Shown piece after piece: positions 34,402-43,702 of a stretch of 64,000 nt of DNA. Both the position numbers and the translations under genes were made by a program. The notes under the pieces were generated by a model, which saw only the letters and a list, made by a program, of their open reading frames with translations, did no database searches and had not been told where the DNA came from. This stretch comes from Dokdonia donghaensis DSW-1 (lineage in GTDB: Bacteria; Bacteroidota; Bacteroidia; Flavobacteriales; Flavobacteriaceae): contig NZ_CP015125.1 in the NCBI RefSeq assembly GCF_001653755.1, forward strand, positions 122,001 to 186,000. Reading direction: 5' to 3'. Positions within the stretch are counted from its first letter, which is position 1. The number at the start of each line of letters is the position of its first letter.

Positions 34402-35484
34402 TTACTTTCTTGCTGGGCCTCTACCTGCACGCTCTCTTCCTGCGCGTTTTGGCGACACCTTGAGTATATCTTTTGTTATCTCTTGGTATTCTTTTCTTTT
34501 ATTATAAATATTGATAGCCGCATACACAGCTTCTCTAAAAGAACCAGGATCTGCTTCACCCTTACCAGCTATCTCATAAGCCGTACCGTGATCTGGAGAT
34601 GTTCTCACCTTATCTAGCCCAGCTGTATAATTAACACCTTTACCAAATGATAAGGTTTTAAATGGTATCAAACCTTGATCGTGATATGCAGCAAGAATAG
34701 CATCAAAATTTTTATAATTACCAGAACCAAAAAAACTATCTGCCGCATAAGGACCATACACAAGCTGTCCTGTAGCTCTCATTTTTTCTAGGGTAGGGAT
34801 AAGCACTTTATCATCATCATCACCTATCACACCATTATCTCCCACGTGAGGGTTAATGCCTAGCAATGCTATTTTAGGCCTATCTACCCCAAAATCTTGT
34901 TGCAGGCATTTATATAGTGTATTTACTTTCTTTTTTATTACATCTGGTGTGATATTACTTGCCACATCTTTTACAGCGACGTGATCTGTAAGAAGCCCCA
35001 CTTTTAATGTATCTGTCACCATAAGCATCATAGCATCACCTGTAAGCTCCTGAGCAAGATAATCTGTATGACCAGGAAAGGCAAAATCTTCTTTCTGGAT
35101 ATTTGCTTTGTTTATAGGTGCCGTTACTAGCACATCTATATCACCATCTTTAAGCGCCTTTGTTGCTGCTGTAAATGACTTGAGTGCATAATCACCCGCA
35201 ATACCTGTAGCCTCTCCCCACGATATACTTACAGGCTCTTTCCACAGGTTAAAGACATTAATCTTATTATCTAACGCTTTCGCGAAAGCGTCTATCCCAT
35301 AAAACTCTGCTTGAAGCCCCAGTTCTTTCTTTATATATGAAAGCGTCTTTGCCGAAGCAAAAATTACAGGCGTACAAAAATCTAACATCATTGCCTCAGA
35401 AAACGTCTTGATCACAATCTCTGCGCCTATACCATTTAAATCTCCTATAGAAATCCCTACACGTACTTTTTGCTGTTTATTCAT
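34402..35484 (-). CDS. pdxA: 4-hydroxythreonine-4-phosphate dehydrogenase
   Basis: Vitamin B6 pathway enzyme of 360 residues. It begins KVRVGISIGDLNGIGAEI. Metal-binding histidines are in FPGHTDYLAQ (about 150), the ITPDVIKKK region, and AAYHDQGLIPFK (about 275), and TSPDHGTAYEIAGK is the substrate loop. ATG 35484 is used; the 19 residues before it run into the divergent promoter. The C-terminus adds a basic tail (SPKRAGRERAGRGPARK), which is unusual. A palindrome encodes AFAKA. Confidence 0.94.
   Translation of the reverse strand: MNKQQKVRVGISIGDLNGIGAEIVIKTFSEAMMLDFCTPVIFASAKTLSYIKKELGLQAEFYGIDAFAKALDNKINVFNLWKEPVSISWGEATGIAGDYALKSFTAATKALKDGDIDVLVTAPINKANIQKEDFAFPGHTDYLAQELTGDAMMLMVTDTLKVGLLTDHVAVKDVASNITPDVIKKKVNTLYKCLQQDFGVDRPKIALLGINPHVGDNGVIGDDDDKVLIPTLEKMRATGQLVYGPYAADSFFGSGNYKNFDAILAAYHDQGLIPFKTLSFGKGVNYTAGLDKVRTSPDHGTAYEIAGKGEADPGSFREAVYAAINIYNKRKEYQEITKDILKVSPKRAGRERAGRGPARK
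35274..35291. repeat. Palindrome copy 11, genic (AFAKA)
   Basis: 18-base palindrome in pdxA, read as DAFAKALD on the - strand in a surface segment. Confidence 0.95.
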
Positions 35485-35525
35485 TTGATGCCTTTCGGGT
35501 TTTGTATTTTTGTAACACAAAAGTA
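35485..35525. promoter_or_regulatory. Overlapping divergent promoters of ribE and pdxA
   Basis: For ribE (+): TTG 35485-35487, a 17-base spacer and TATTTTTG 35505-35512. For pdxA (-): TACTTTTG at 35518-35525. The -7 boxes are six bases apart, so the two genes should compete for polymerase. Confidence 0.7.
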
Positions 35526-35543
35526 ACCAAATAAAAACCATTT

Positions 35544-36131
35544 ATGTTTACAGGTATTATTGAAGATCTCGCCTCTATTGTATCAATCACTAAGGATCAA
35601 GAAAATATACACTACAGAGTAAAAAGTGCGATCACAAATGAGCTCAAAATAGATCAAAGTGTAGCACACAACGGCGTATGCCTTACAGTTGTAAGTATAG
35701 ATGGAGACACTTATACGGTTACAGCCATACAAGAAACGCTAGATAAAACTAACCTCAACGATCTCGCTGTAAACGATATTGTAAACCTAGAACGCGCGAT
35801 GAAACTAGGCGCAAGACTAGACGGCCACATTGTACAAGGTCACGTAGACCAGGTAGGAACTTGCACAGCTATAAGTGAAGAAGATGGAAGCTGGAGATTC
35901 ACCTTTGACTACGACACCTCACTAGGAAATGTTACCATAGAAAAAGGCTCTATTACTGTAAATGGCACTAGCCTCACTGTTGTAGACTCAAAAGAAGGAG
36001 CTTTTAGCGTAGCTATAATTCCTTACACTTATGAACACACAGGCTTTAAAAACTTTAAAGTAGGTACTCGTGTAAACCTTGAGTTTGATGTTATAGGCAA
36101 GTATGTAAAAAGACTTACTGAGGGCTACTAG
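35544..36131 (+). CDS. ribE: Riboflavin synthase, alpha subunit
   Basis: Enzyme of 195 residues that forms riboflavin from two dimethylribityllumazines. It starts with the family mark MFTGIIEDLA and has two lumazine-binding barrels, the first with AHNGVCLTVV and LDGHIVQGHVD (about 35-105), the second with GSITVNGTSLTVV (about 132). The gene converges on a small protein gene and overlaps its end by 17 bases. Confidence 0.96.
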   Translation: MFTGIIEDLASIVSITKDQENIHYRVKSAITNELKIDQSVAHNGVCLTVVSIDGDTYTVTAIQETLDKTNLNDLAVNDIVNLERAMKLGARLDGHIVQGHVDQVGTCTAISEEDGSWRFTFDYDTSLGNVTIEKGSITVNGTSLTVVDSKEGAFSVAIIPYTYEHTGFKNFKVGTRVNLEFDVIGKYVKRLTEGY

Positions 36132-36339
36132 CCTTTTTCATTTTAATTTTATACATATAATACGCACCTAGTAGTAGACCTCCTATAAGTAATAACGGGA
36201 GGTGATCATCTATGGGCGCAATAAGCCCAGGTAGAGGGGTTCTACCTGGCGGAGGCGGTGCTTCTTTACCAGCAAACGCACTTATCCCCATTAATAAAAG
36301 GGGGGCTGTTGTAATGAAATTTCTGAGTTTGGGGCTCAT
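36115..36339 (-). CDS. Small secreted, tail-anchored protein resembling PID-CTERM
   Basis: Protein of 74 residues: signal peptide (to about FAG, 23), a Pro-rich stretch (APPPPGRTPLPG), the motif APIDDHLP, one hydrophobic helix (about 47-62), and a basic tail (KIKMKKASSPQ). The PID motif, helix and basic end recall the PID-CTERM protein-sorting pattern in flavobacteria; this is from memory. The function is unknown. It overlaps ribE tail to tail. Confidence 0.65.
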   Translation of the reverse strand: MSPKLRNFITTAPLLLMGISAFAGKEAPPPPGRTPLPGLIAPIDDHLPLLLIGGLLLGAYYMYKIKMKKASSPQ

Positions 36340-36730
36340 AGTAATTCAAGATAAAATATTTTAAACTAGGCCAATAAGAACTAATTTAAAGAGGGTTAAG
36401 TAGGTTAATGTTGTGTATTACATCGGCAATAATACGTATTTTATCGATAAAATGAGCAATTACGTTAAAAAAAGTATAAATATTTAGGGTTTTTTACCTC
36501 CTACAATAGCAAGAGCAATATAAATTTTGGTTAAAAAATTTTATAAAACACTGTAAATCAGCTAAATAAATTACAACATCTCAAATACTTAAGACAGATA
36601 ATACATTTTAAGATATTTGAATAAAAAATGAGGATTTGTGCTTTTCGTCGGGTATACACATACTTTAATCTAGATAAAGTACCAAAAAATACGTTTTACA
36701 GAGATTAGAACATCTCTCATTATAAAGCAT
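36340..36730. other. AT-rich intergenic region of about 390 bases
   Basis: No gene or promoter of clear quality seen on either strand. It is bounded by the PID-like gene and the tRNA terminator. Confidence 0.6.
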
Positions 36731-36764
36731 AAAAAAACCTCGCAAACTGATGTTTGCGAGGTTT
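36731..36764 (-). terminator. Terminator of the tRNA gene
   Basis: 13-base-pair stem AAACCTCGCAAAC / GTTTGCGAGGTTT around TGAT, ending in T's on the - strand, seven bases after the tRNA. Confidence 0.9.
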
Positions 36765-36770
36765 ACTAAG

Positions 36771-36844
36771 TGGTCCCACTTGGGCTCGAACCAAGGACCC
36801 TCTGATTATGAGTCAGATGCTCTAACCAACTGAGCTATGGGACC
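36771..36844 (-). tRNA. tRNA with CAT anticodon (Ile2 or elongator Met)
   Basis: A 74-base tRNA that folds fully: acceptor GGTCCCA/TGGGACC, D arm with AGCTCAGTTGGTTAGAGC, anticodon stem TCTGA/TCAGA with loop CTCATAA, and T arm with GGTTCGAGCC. CCA is not encoded. The acceptor pairs C4-G69 and C5-G68 match those TilS uses to make lysidine, favouring tRNA-Ile2 that reads AUA, but elongator Met shares the loop. Isotype is not decided. Confidence 0.95.
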
Positions 36845-36889
36845 GTTGTTTTCTATGTTTTCTAATCTAATAGAAGTTGAAAACGGGTG

Positions 36890-36919
36890 CAAATTTATAA
36901 TAAATCTTTACCCTAACAA
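36890..36919 (-). promoter_or_regulatory. Promoter of the tRNA gene
   Basis: TTG at 36917-36919, 19-base spacer, and TAAATTTG at 36890-36897 on the - strand, about 45 bases before the tRNA 5' end. Confidence 0.75.
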
Positions 36920-36931
36920 AGCTTTTCTTTG

Positions 36932-37336
36932 CTAATTATTGATTTCTTGACATAACTCAATAAGAACACCACCTGCTGTTTTGGGATGTATAAACGCAAC
37001 TAGCTTATTATCTGCACCTTTCTTAGGTTTTTCATTAAGAATAATAAACCCTTCTTTTTTTAATCTTTCCATCTCCTCTACAATATTTTCTACCGCAAAG
37101 GCTATGTGATGTATCCCTTCTCCCTTTTTTTCTATAAACTTAGCGATTGCACTATCATCGTTTGTCGCCTCTAGAAGCTCTATTTTATTAGGACCTGTTT
37201 TAAAGAAAGATGTACGCACCCCTTCAGAGGCAACTTCCTCAATCTTATAATGTGGTACGCCCAGTAGTTTTTCATAAAGCGAGTTGCCCGCCTCAAGATT
37301 TTTAACAGCTATACCTATGTGTTCTATCTTATTCAT
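36932..37336 (-). CDS. mce: Methylmalonyl-CoA epimerase
   Basis: VOC-fold enzyme of 134 residues, interconverting R and S methylmalonyl-CoA. Metal ligands appear in KIEHIGIAVKNLE (His 5), GIHHIAFAVENI (about 75) and the final VLIELCQE (Glu). It belongs to propionate metabolism; the mutase is not in this window. Confidence 0.92.
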   Translation of the reverse strand: MNKIEHIGIAVKNLEAGNSLYEKLLGVPHYKIEEVASEGVRTSFFKTGPNKIELLEATNDDSAIAKFIEKKGEGIHHIAFAVENIVEEMERLKKEGFIILNEKPKKGADNKLVAFIHPKTAGGVLIELCQEINN

Positions 37337-37367
37337 ATCTTATTTTCTGAACTATTAATGTTTGAAT

Positions 37368-37387
37368 TACGCTTTCGCGAAAGCGTA
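37368..37387. repeat. Palindrome copy 12, intergenic
   Basis: 20-base perfect palindrome between the divergent mce and rbfA genes. Confidence 0.95.
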
Positions 37388-37455
37388 AAAACCATAATAC
37401 AACGTTAAATACCGCATATCAAGGCTTGACAAAAGTAATACATATCAAAAAAACG

Positions 37456-37463
37456 TATTTTTG
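37456..37463 (+). promoter_or_regulatory. -7 element of rbfA, nearly leaderless
   Basis: TATTTTTG ends six bases before the ATG at 37470, so the transcript should begin at or next to the start codon. The nearest TTG is 27 bases upstream, longer than usual. Confidence 0.6.
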
Positions 37464-37469
37464 CAGTCT

Positions 37470-37862
37470 ATGGAATCAAACAGACAGAAAAAAGTAGCAG
37501 GTGTTCTTCAAAAAGATCTTGCAGAAGTGCTTCAAAACGCACTTAGAGACAGCGGTCAAGGAGGCATTATTGTGTCTGTAACTAAGGTTAAGGTACCTAC
37601 AGACTTATCTATTGCAAAAGTATACCTGAGCATCTTCCCTAATGATAAGGCTACTGAGATACTCAAAGAGGTTAATCAAGTAAAACCTATCATACGTCAT
37701 AACATATCACAGCGCACACGTCACCAACTGCGACGTATGCCAGAACTTCAATTCTATATAGATGACACGCTAGAGTACCTAGATGGTATAGAGCGCTCTC
37801 TTAAAGGTGGTGACAACCCACTAGAAGATCCAAGTTTACTAGCTCGTAGAAAGAAAATATAA
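37470..37862 (+). CDS. rbfA: Ribosome-binding factor A
   Basis: 30S maturation factor of 130 residues. Recognised by ESNRQKKVAGVLQKDLAEVLQ at the N-terminus, the KH-type core VSVTKVKVPTDLSIAKVYLSIF, and the C-terminal PELQFYIDDTLEYLDGIERSL. ATG 37470 is preferred over TTG 37461, which lies in the -7 box. The permease gene follows directly after its stop. Confidence 0.95.
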   Translation: MESNRQKKVAGVLQKDLAEVLQNALRDSGQGGIIVSVTKVKVPTDLSIAKVYLSIFPNDKATEILKEVNQVKPIIRHNISQRTRHQLRRMPELQFYIDDTLEYLDGIERSLKGGDNPLEDPSLLARRKKI

Positions 37863-39068
37863 ATGCAGTTTGCTCGCTATATAGCGCAACGTTACCTTGT
37901 ATCAAAAAGTGGTACAAATGCTGTAAACATAATTACCTACATATCTATAGGGAGTATCATTTTAGGCACGATGGTTCTTTTTATAGTGCTCTCTGCTTTT
38001 TCTGGGCTTAAGGAATTTAATCTCTCTATTACGTCTATTATAGACCCAGACATTAAAGTACTACCCGCTACTGGTAAAACAATCACCCTCACTCCTACTC
38101 AAGAAAAGGAGCTCGCCTCATTTACAGAGATACAAGCATACTCAAAAGTAATAGAAGAACGTGCATACCTCGAGCACGAGGGTAAAACCTCACTGGGCTT
38201 TATAAAAGGAGTAGATGAAAATTACCTCAACGTTACTCAAATAGATAGTACCATCTTTGCCGGAAACTGGCCTACTCTAGGTGAGCCAGCAGTGGCTATG
38301 GGTTATCTTGTAAGAAGAAGACTCTCTATTAACCTCACAGACTATAGCAGCCTACTCTCTGTAATGACACCAAAACCTGGTACGGGACAAATCACAGACC
38401 CTACACAAGCTTTTAACTCATCAAAGGCAGTGGTGAGTGGAGTTTTTCAAGCCGGCGAGACACTTGACAATGATCATATTTTTGCAAATATTGACTTTGT
38501 AGGTGCACTATTGGGTTACCCAGAAGATAAGATAAGTACACTTGAGATTAAATTATCTCCAGAAGCAGACGAAGACCGCTTACGCGAAAAAATAAGCTCG
38601 CTACTCAATAACAACGTGATCATAAAAAACAGAATAGAGCTTAATGACGCCCTCTACAAGATGCTCAATACTGAAAACCTCGCACTCTATTTTATATGCA
38701 CGCTCGTACTTATAATAGCTCTTTTTAGCTTTATAGGGAGTCTTATTATGATTATAGTAGATAAGCGCAAGCATATTAAAACACTAAGCGATCTAGGCGC
38801 ATCTCTAGCATCTATACGTATGATTATATTTACTCAAGGCGCACTGATGATTCTTCTAGGTGGCGCTGTAGGGATTATACTAGGTGCAATTCTTATTGTA
38901 ATACAGCAGCAGTTTGGCTTTATACCAATTACAGAGAGTTTACCCTACCCAGTAAAATTTGAGCTAGTAAATATCGTAATCGTATATGCAACAATAGTGA
39001 TACTAGGCTTTTTAAGCGCTAGACTTGCAGCCTCAAGGATAAATAAGAAATTTATAAGCTCAGACTAG
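37863..39068 (+). CDS. FtsX-like ABC transporter permease (LolC/LolE-type)
   Basis: Inner membrane permease of 401 residues. A first helix is at about 22-48, a periplasmic domain at 50-265, then three helices (about 275-300, 318-345 and 365-388), the FtsX layout. It begins FARYIAQRYLVSKSGTNAVNII, as in lipoprotein-release permeases. No ATPase is adjacent. It ends overlapping the stop of dusB by four bases, tail to tail. Confidence 0.88.
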   Translation: MQFARYIAQRYLVSKSGTNAVNIITYISIGSIILGTMVLFIVLSAFSGLKEFNLSITSIIDPDIKVLPATGKTITLTPTQEKELASFTEIQAYSKVIEERAYLEHEGKTSLGFIKGVDENYLNVTQIDSTIFAGNWPTLGEPAVAMGYLVRRRLSINLTDYSSLLSVMTPKPGTGQITDPTQAFNSSKAVVSGVFQAGETLDNDHIFANIDFVGALLGYPEDKISTLEIKLSPEADEDRLREKISSLLNNNVIIKNRIELNDALYKMLNTENLALYFICTLVLIIALFSFIGSLIMIIVDKRKHIKTLSDLGASLASIRMIIFTQGALMILLGGAVGIILGAILIVIQQQFGFIPITESLPYPVKFELVNIVIVYATIVILGFLSARLAASRINKKFISSD

Positions 39069-40057
39069 ACAAACTCGTAACCTGCAAATTTCTCTTCAAT
39101 AAGATTTAATGCAGCAAAGACATCTTCACTTTTATCTGAAGTTACTAGCTTCATACGGTATTCCTTAAAATGTGGAATCCCTCTAAAGTAGTTTGTATAA
39201 TGCCTTCTTGTTTCAAACACGCCAAGTATCTCTCCTTTCCAGGCTATAGACATCTCTAGGTGACGTCGTGCAGCTTCTACGCGCTCTACTAAGGTAGGTG
39301 GCTTTTTATGCTCTCCTGTTTTCATAAAGTGCTTTACTTCGTTAAAAAACCACGGGTAGCCTATACTTGCACGACCTATCATCGCTCCATCAAGGCCATA
39401 CTCATCACGCATCTCCACAGCACGCTCTGGAGAGTTTACATCTCCGTTGCCAAACACTGGGATGTGCATTCTTTGATTATTCTTTACAGCAGCAATTGGT
39501 TTCCAGTCTGCATCACCTTTATACATTTGTGCACGTGTACGACCGTGTATAGATATTGCAGCACAACCTACATCTTGTAAACGCTCTGCAACCTCAACAA
39601 TCTTAATACTGTCGTGATCCCAACCTAAGCGGGTTTTTACAGTAACAGGAAGCTTAGTATGCTCTACCATAGACTTGGTTAACTTAACCATAAGGTCTAT
39701 ATCTTTTAAGATACCGGCACCAGCTCCTTTTGACACTACTTTTTTAACTGGACAACCAAAGTTAATATCAATAATATCTGGCCCACTCGCCTCTACGATC
39801 TCCACACTGCGCAACATAGACTCCTCTACTGCTCCAAAAATCTGAATACCTACAGGACGTTCTTTTTCATAAATATCCAGTTTCATCACACTCTTTGCAG
39901 CGTCACGTATCAACCCTTCACTAGATATAAACTCTGTATATACAACATCTGCCCCCTGTTCTTTACATAACGCTCTAAATGGTGGATCACTTACATCCTC
40001 CATAGGTGCTAGTAATAGCGGAAAATCACCTACATCTATATCTCCTATTTTTGCCAT
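39065..40057 (-). CDS. dusB: tRNA-dihydrouridine synthase
   Basis: FMN enzyme of 330 residues that reduces uridines in tRNA D loops. APMEDVSDPPFRALC starts the barrel, INFGCPVKKVV (about 100) has the catalytic Cys, and VKTRLGWDHDSI, SIHGRTRAQMY and VFGNGDVNSPE follow. ATG 40057 is chosen since the 18 residues before it look non-conserved. A TACCTTTG -7 lies at 40128-40135. Confidence 0.94.
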   Translation of the reverse strand: MAKIGDIDVGDFPLLLAPMEDVSDPPFRALCKEQGADVVYTEFISSEGLIRDAAKSVMKLDIYEKERPVGIQIFGAVEESMLRSVEIVEASGPDIIDINFGCPVKKVVSKGAGAGILKDIDLMVKLTKSMVEHTKLPVTVKTRLGWDHDSIKIVEVAERLQDVGCAAISIHGRTRAQMYKGDADWKPIAAVKNNQRMHIPVFGNGDVNSPERAVEMRDEYGLDGAMIGRASIGYPWFFNEVKHFMKTGEHKKPPTLVERVEAARRHLEMSIAWKGEILGVFETRRHYTNYFRGIPHFKEYRMKLVTSDKSEDVFAALNLIEEKFAGYEFV

Positions 40058-40127
40058 ACTTAATTTCCTTGCCTTATTCCCTTGATACGTATCACGCACA
40101 AAAGAACTCAAATAATTTAATCTGGCA

Positions 40128-40135
40128 CAAAGGTA
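40128..40135 (-). promoter_or_regulatory. -7 element for dusB
   Basis: TACCTTTG on the - strand, 70 bases before the ATG; no clear TTG partner. Confidence 0.45.
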
Positions 40136-40143
40136 ACTTCTTT

Positions 40144-41289
40144 TTAGTGTTTATACCTACTCGTTATAAAATGCTTGTCGCGTAGGTCTGTCATAGGTTT
40201 TTCATAAAGACCATACCACAACCCTGCTATTAGAAATAAGAGTATAAAGTATATCGCTGCATAACCCACTCTCTCATTAAAACTTAACAACTCTATAGGC
40301 CAAACCCATCGCATACCTTGCAACAATAACCCATAATGCAAGAGGTAAACCGCATATGAGGTTATACTTACATAACGTATGGGCACAGCTATAAATCGAG
40401 GCGCTTGACGCCAAGAAGAAAGAACTGGCAAGGTAAGAGCGATGGCAATCGATGTAAGAGGCAAATAAATCACATCCCAAATAAATGATGCAGTCACGGG
40501 ATCTAAACTGTATTTTCCTAAAATAAACTGAAACCCAAAAAACAATATTACCCCTAAAGCAAATAATAACTGTTTGTGCTTAAGCCAGTGTTTGGGGTAT
40601 TTATGAGATAGATATGCTGCTAGTACACCATAATAAATTGCATCTATTCTATAGATGACTACTGCCTTTAGATTTATGTTCCACTGTTGTGCATTGAGTG
40701 TTGGTGTGGTAAAATGGTAGAATAATTTAGTTATAAGAAACACGATTATGACTGCTACTGTGCTGCGCAGGAATAAGGTTTCTTTTTTTGCTTTCGCGAA
40801 AGCGTAAACCACAACATATAATAACAATGGCCCTATAATATATGCCACCTCCTCTACTGGCAAGCTCCACGACTCTGTAAAAAACACCTCCATCCCCGAA
40901 GAGAAATTCTGAAGGAAAAGAAAGTAGTATGGTATATTTTCTGGAAGCTGTCTACCTATCGCAATAACTAGCAAAATATTGAGAACTAAAGCGAGATAAT
41001 AACTAGGCAACGTACGGAACCACCTGCGTATTAAAAAATACTTAACATCGCTCATCCCAAAATCTTCTTTTACAAATAGCCTAAGCAATATAGCCCCTAT
41101 TAAATAGCCGCTCAGCACAAAAAAAATCTCTACGCCCATCACTCCCCCTAATTGTAGTAGCGGGATGACACCTCCATATTGCTCGGGAAAAATATATAAA
41201 ATGTGAGATCCTAAAACGGCAAGAATCGCGATTGCTCGCATTAAGTCAAGCCCAAAAACACGCTGCTTAGATGAAGGGCTGCTACTCAA
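40144..41289 (-). CDS. Acyltransferase 3 family membrane protein
   Basis: Inner membrane O-acyltransferase of 381 residues with about ten hydrophobic segments. It begins VFGLDLMRAIAILAVLGSH, where the catalytic His lies, and has VEIFFVLSGYLIG (about 54) and the RRWFRTLPSYYLAL (about 88) motif. It likely acylates a surface sugar. The start is TTG 41289, seven bases from the preceding gene's stop, so they are probably one transcript. A palindrome encodes AFAKA in a cytoplasmic loop. Confidence 0.9.
   Translation of the reverse strand: MSSSPSSKQRVFGLDLMRAIAILAVLGSHILYIFPEQYGGVIPLLQLGGVMGVEIFFVLSGYLIGAILLRLFVKEDFGMSDVKYFLIRRWFRTLPSYYLALVLNILLVIAIGRQLPENIPYYFLFLQNFSSGMEVFFTESWSLPVEEVAYIIGPLLLYVVVYAFAKAKKETLFLRSTVAVIIVFLITKLFYHFTTPTLNAQQWNINLKAVVIYRIDAIYYGVLAAYLSHKYPKHWLKHKQLLFALGVILFFGFQFILGKYSLDPVTASFIWDVIYLPLTSIAIALTLPVLSSWRQAPRFIAVPIRYVSITSYAVYLLHYGLLLQGMRWVWPIELLSFNERVGYAAIYFILLFLIAGLWYGLYEKPMTDLRDKHFITSRYKH
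40790..40803. repeat. Palindrome copy 13, genic (AFAKA)
   Basis: 14-base palindrome in the acyltransferase gene, read on the - strand as YAFAKAKK. Confidence 0.95.
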
Positions 41290-41296
41290 AAGACAA

Positions 41297-43702
41297 TTAT
41301 TCTTTAAGTCGTTCTAACTCATCAATCTCAAGAGCTCTATTATTATCTTGTAATTTAAAATTACCAAACTTATAGGTAAAACCTACTTGCAAGTTTTGTG
41401 TCTCTGGAACAGCGAAATAAGCATTGTCTTGGTTAAGATATTGAGAGGTAAGTAAAGCATTTGCCTCGCCTAGTATGTCATTTACAGTTACTTTAAGTAT
41501 AGCTCTGTTTTTCCAAAACTTCTTTTGTACACCGGCATTTAATGTAATCACACGGTCTTGGACATAACTTGCAGCTAGGAATTTAGAAATATACTCTGCA
41601 CTCACCTCTGCTGTCCAGCTTCTGTCTTTACTAAGGGTGAGGTAATTACCAATGTATGCATACAATCCGTCTACCTTGTTATCTTGAGCAACATTGCCAC
41701 TCTCTTGCGCAAGGAAGGTTACCTCCTCGTGGAAGGCACTTAAGTATGTGTATAAATAATACCAGTTTGAAACACTTCTACCGTGTGTGAAGTCGAGACC
41801 CCAAGATTTACTATCTAAAGCATTTTGATTTGAGGTGCGCAATACTTGTCCTTCATTATTTTGAAAAGGAAGTCTTAATATCTCATTCCCATTATCACGA
41901 TAATAGAGATCAAAAGAGTAAGCGCTTTTTAAGGTATAATTAAAATTAAATCGATGACTAAAAGCTGGAGTTAACTGCGCATTACCTTGAGCAAAATTAT
42001 TTTCATTTAAGAAATAGGCAAATGGATTTAAATCTTGATACCTAGGCCTATCTACTCTTCTTGAGTAGTCTAGGCTAAAACTATGATTCTCAACAGGAGC
42101 ATACTGTACATATGCCGTTGGAAAAAATTCTAGATAGTCCAAATTATTAATCTCATTGAGCGCCAGCGAGGTTCCTTTTGAGTTAGTTTGCTCTGCACGC
42201 AATCCAGCTTTTACACTCCATTTATCCCAATCTTTTGCCACAGAAACATAACCCGCAACAATATCTTCATCATAAAGAAAATCATCATCTTGTGCTTCTT
42301 GCAAGCCTGACACACCACTATCTACAATAGTTGGAAATTTAATCACAGATCTAGAATCTATAATAGAAGTTCTTGCACCCAGCTCTAAAGCAACAGTACC
42401 TAAGGTCGTTGCATAGTCTATTTGCCCTGTATAAATCTCAATGTCTTGAAAAGAGTCACTCGTAAAACGCACATTTCTAAACTGCTCCCCAGTAGCATCT
42501 ATATATCGAGAATTTAAAGATTGATCACGCTTTCGCGAAAAATTAGTATGATGCACATTCATACTCAACAATCCATTTTTGAGCGTCTTGGTATACTTTG
42601 CATCTAGCGCAATATTAGTGCGCTCTCCATTTAACCCGCTAGAGGTTCTAATCGTGTACGGGTCTTCTATAGATGAAGTAACATCTGTTATAGATCTTGA
42701 GTAATCATAAATACCTGGTGAATATAAACCCACAGCCGAAAAACTTAACTGCGAACTCTCATTAAGATTATAATCTATAATAAGATTTGCGTTATGAGCA
42801 TTTGACCAGTTTTTACGTTCAAAATCTTGAAGCCAGTTTATACGTTCATCTGTAGTTCTATAGTTTATAAAATTGTCACTCATAAATGAGGACTTCTGCG
42901 GGTTGAAACTATAATTAAAAAACAGATTCAATTTTTCATTTTTATAGTACTGTGACGTCCCAAAAGAATGTTTTGGAAAAATGCCGTAAGTTCCTCTAGC
43001 AAAAACAGTTCCTTTATAGCCTAGAGACACCACCTTTGAAGTAACAATATTAAGTACAGGACCTCCCTCTGCCTCATATCTAGCTGGTGGATTTGCAATC
43101 ACCTCTACAGATTGTATAGCATCACCAGAGAGGCTACTTAATAAATCTTGAATTTCTTCTGTGCTTAACTGCACTCTCTTATCATTGAGATACACAGTAA
43201 CTCCTTCATTTCTAATTGTAATCTCCTCTTGATTTACAACTACCCCCGGAGTTCTTTTTAAAATATCCATCGTATTACCCGATGATAGTATGGTATTTTC
43301 TACATTAAAAACAAGTCTATCTGCTTTGCGTACAACAGTTGGTTTTTTTGAAGTAAGCACAACTTCATCTAGACTTTCTTGACTTGCGTTAAGCACTATG
43401 GGTCTTAAAGTTGTGTCTTTATCTAGTAGAATACTTTCAATTTTTTGGTCTTCAAAACCTACAAAACTAACTGTAAGGTGGTATGTGCCTGTTTTGAGAT
43501 TTTCTAGACTAAAGGAACCGTCCTCTTCTGTAATAGTACCTTTTACCAGCTTTTGCTCGTCGTCAAGTAATACAACGTTTGCAAAGGCAATGGGGCTGTT
43601 TTGAGAAGTGTTTACAATTCCTTGTATACGTATGTTTTGGGCGATGATTGATGAGATGCTAAAAAACATCAACAGTATAATAACAGGTCGGATAATGCTA
43701 AT
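41297..43702 (-). CDS. TonB-dependent-type outer membrane beta-barrel protein, probable ATT start
   Basis: Outer membrane protein of about 801 residues. A CarboxypepD_reg-like domain (IRIQGIVNTSQNSPIAFANVVL) comes first, then a plug (LDEVVLTSKKPTVVRKADRLVFNVENTI) and a large barrel of the OMP_b-brl_3 type. The standard start, TTG 43672 or ATG 43669, leaves a signal peptide with no basic residue (MFFSISSIIAQ). Upstream codons in frame read SIIRPVIILL, adding Arg and a full hydrophobic core, but there is no ATG, GTG or TTG; ATT at 43702 or 43723 is likely used. A 12-base part of the palindrome lies at 42528-42540. Confidence 0.82.
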   Translation of the reverse strand: MSIIRPVIILLMFFSISSIIAQNIRIQGIVNTSQNSPIAFANVVLLDDEQKLVKGTITEEDGSFSLENLKTGTYHLTVSFVGFEDQKIESILLDKDTTLRPIVLNASQESLDEVVLTSKKPTVVRKADRLVFNVENTILSSGNTMDILKRTPGVVVNQEEITIRNEGVTVYLNDKRVQLSTEEIQDLLSSLSGDAIQSVEVIANPPARYEAEGGPVLNIVTSKVVSLGYKGTVFARGTYGIFPKHSFGTSQYYKNEKLNLFFNYSFNPQKSSFMSDNFINYRTTDERINWLQDFERKNWSNAHNANLIIDYNLNESSQLSFSAVGLYSPGIYDYSRSITDVTSSIEDPYTIRTSSGLNGERTNIALDAKYTKTLKNGLLSMNVHHTNFSRKRDQSLNSRYIDATGEQFRNVRFTSDSFQDIEIYTGQIDYATTLGTVALELGARTSIIDSRSVIKFPTIVDSGVSGLQEAQDDDFLYDEDIVAGYVSVAKDWDKWSVKAGLRAEQTNSKGTSLALNEINNLDYLEFFPTAYVQYAPVENHSFSLDYSRRVDRPRYQDLNPFAYFLNENNFAQGNAQLTPAFSHRFNFNYTLKSAYSFDLYYRDNGNEILRLPFQNNEGQVLRTSNQNALDSKSWGLDFTHGRSVSNWYYLYTYLSAFHEEVTFLAQESGNVAQDNKVDGLYAYIGNYLTLSKDRSWTAEVSAEYISKFLAASYVQDRVITLNAGVQKKFWKNRAILKVTVNDILGEANALLTSQYLNQDNAYFAVPETQNLQVGFTYKFGNFKLQDNNRALEIDELERLKE

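Noticed and set aside
42528..42545. ACGCTTTCGCGAAAAAT in the TonB-type barrel gene as a full copy
   Set aside because: One arm is broken; it may be a decayed copy, but I left it out of the count of 20.
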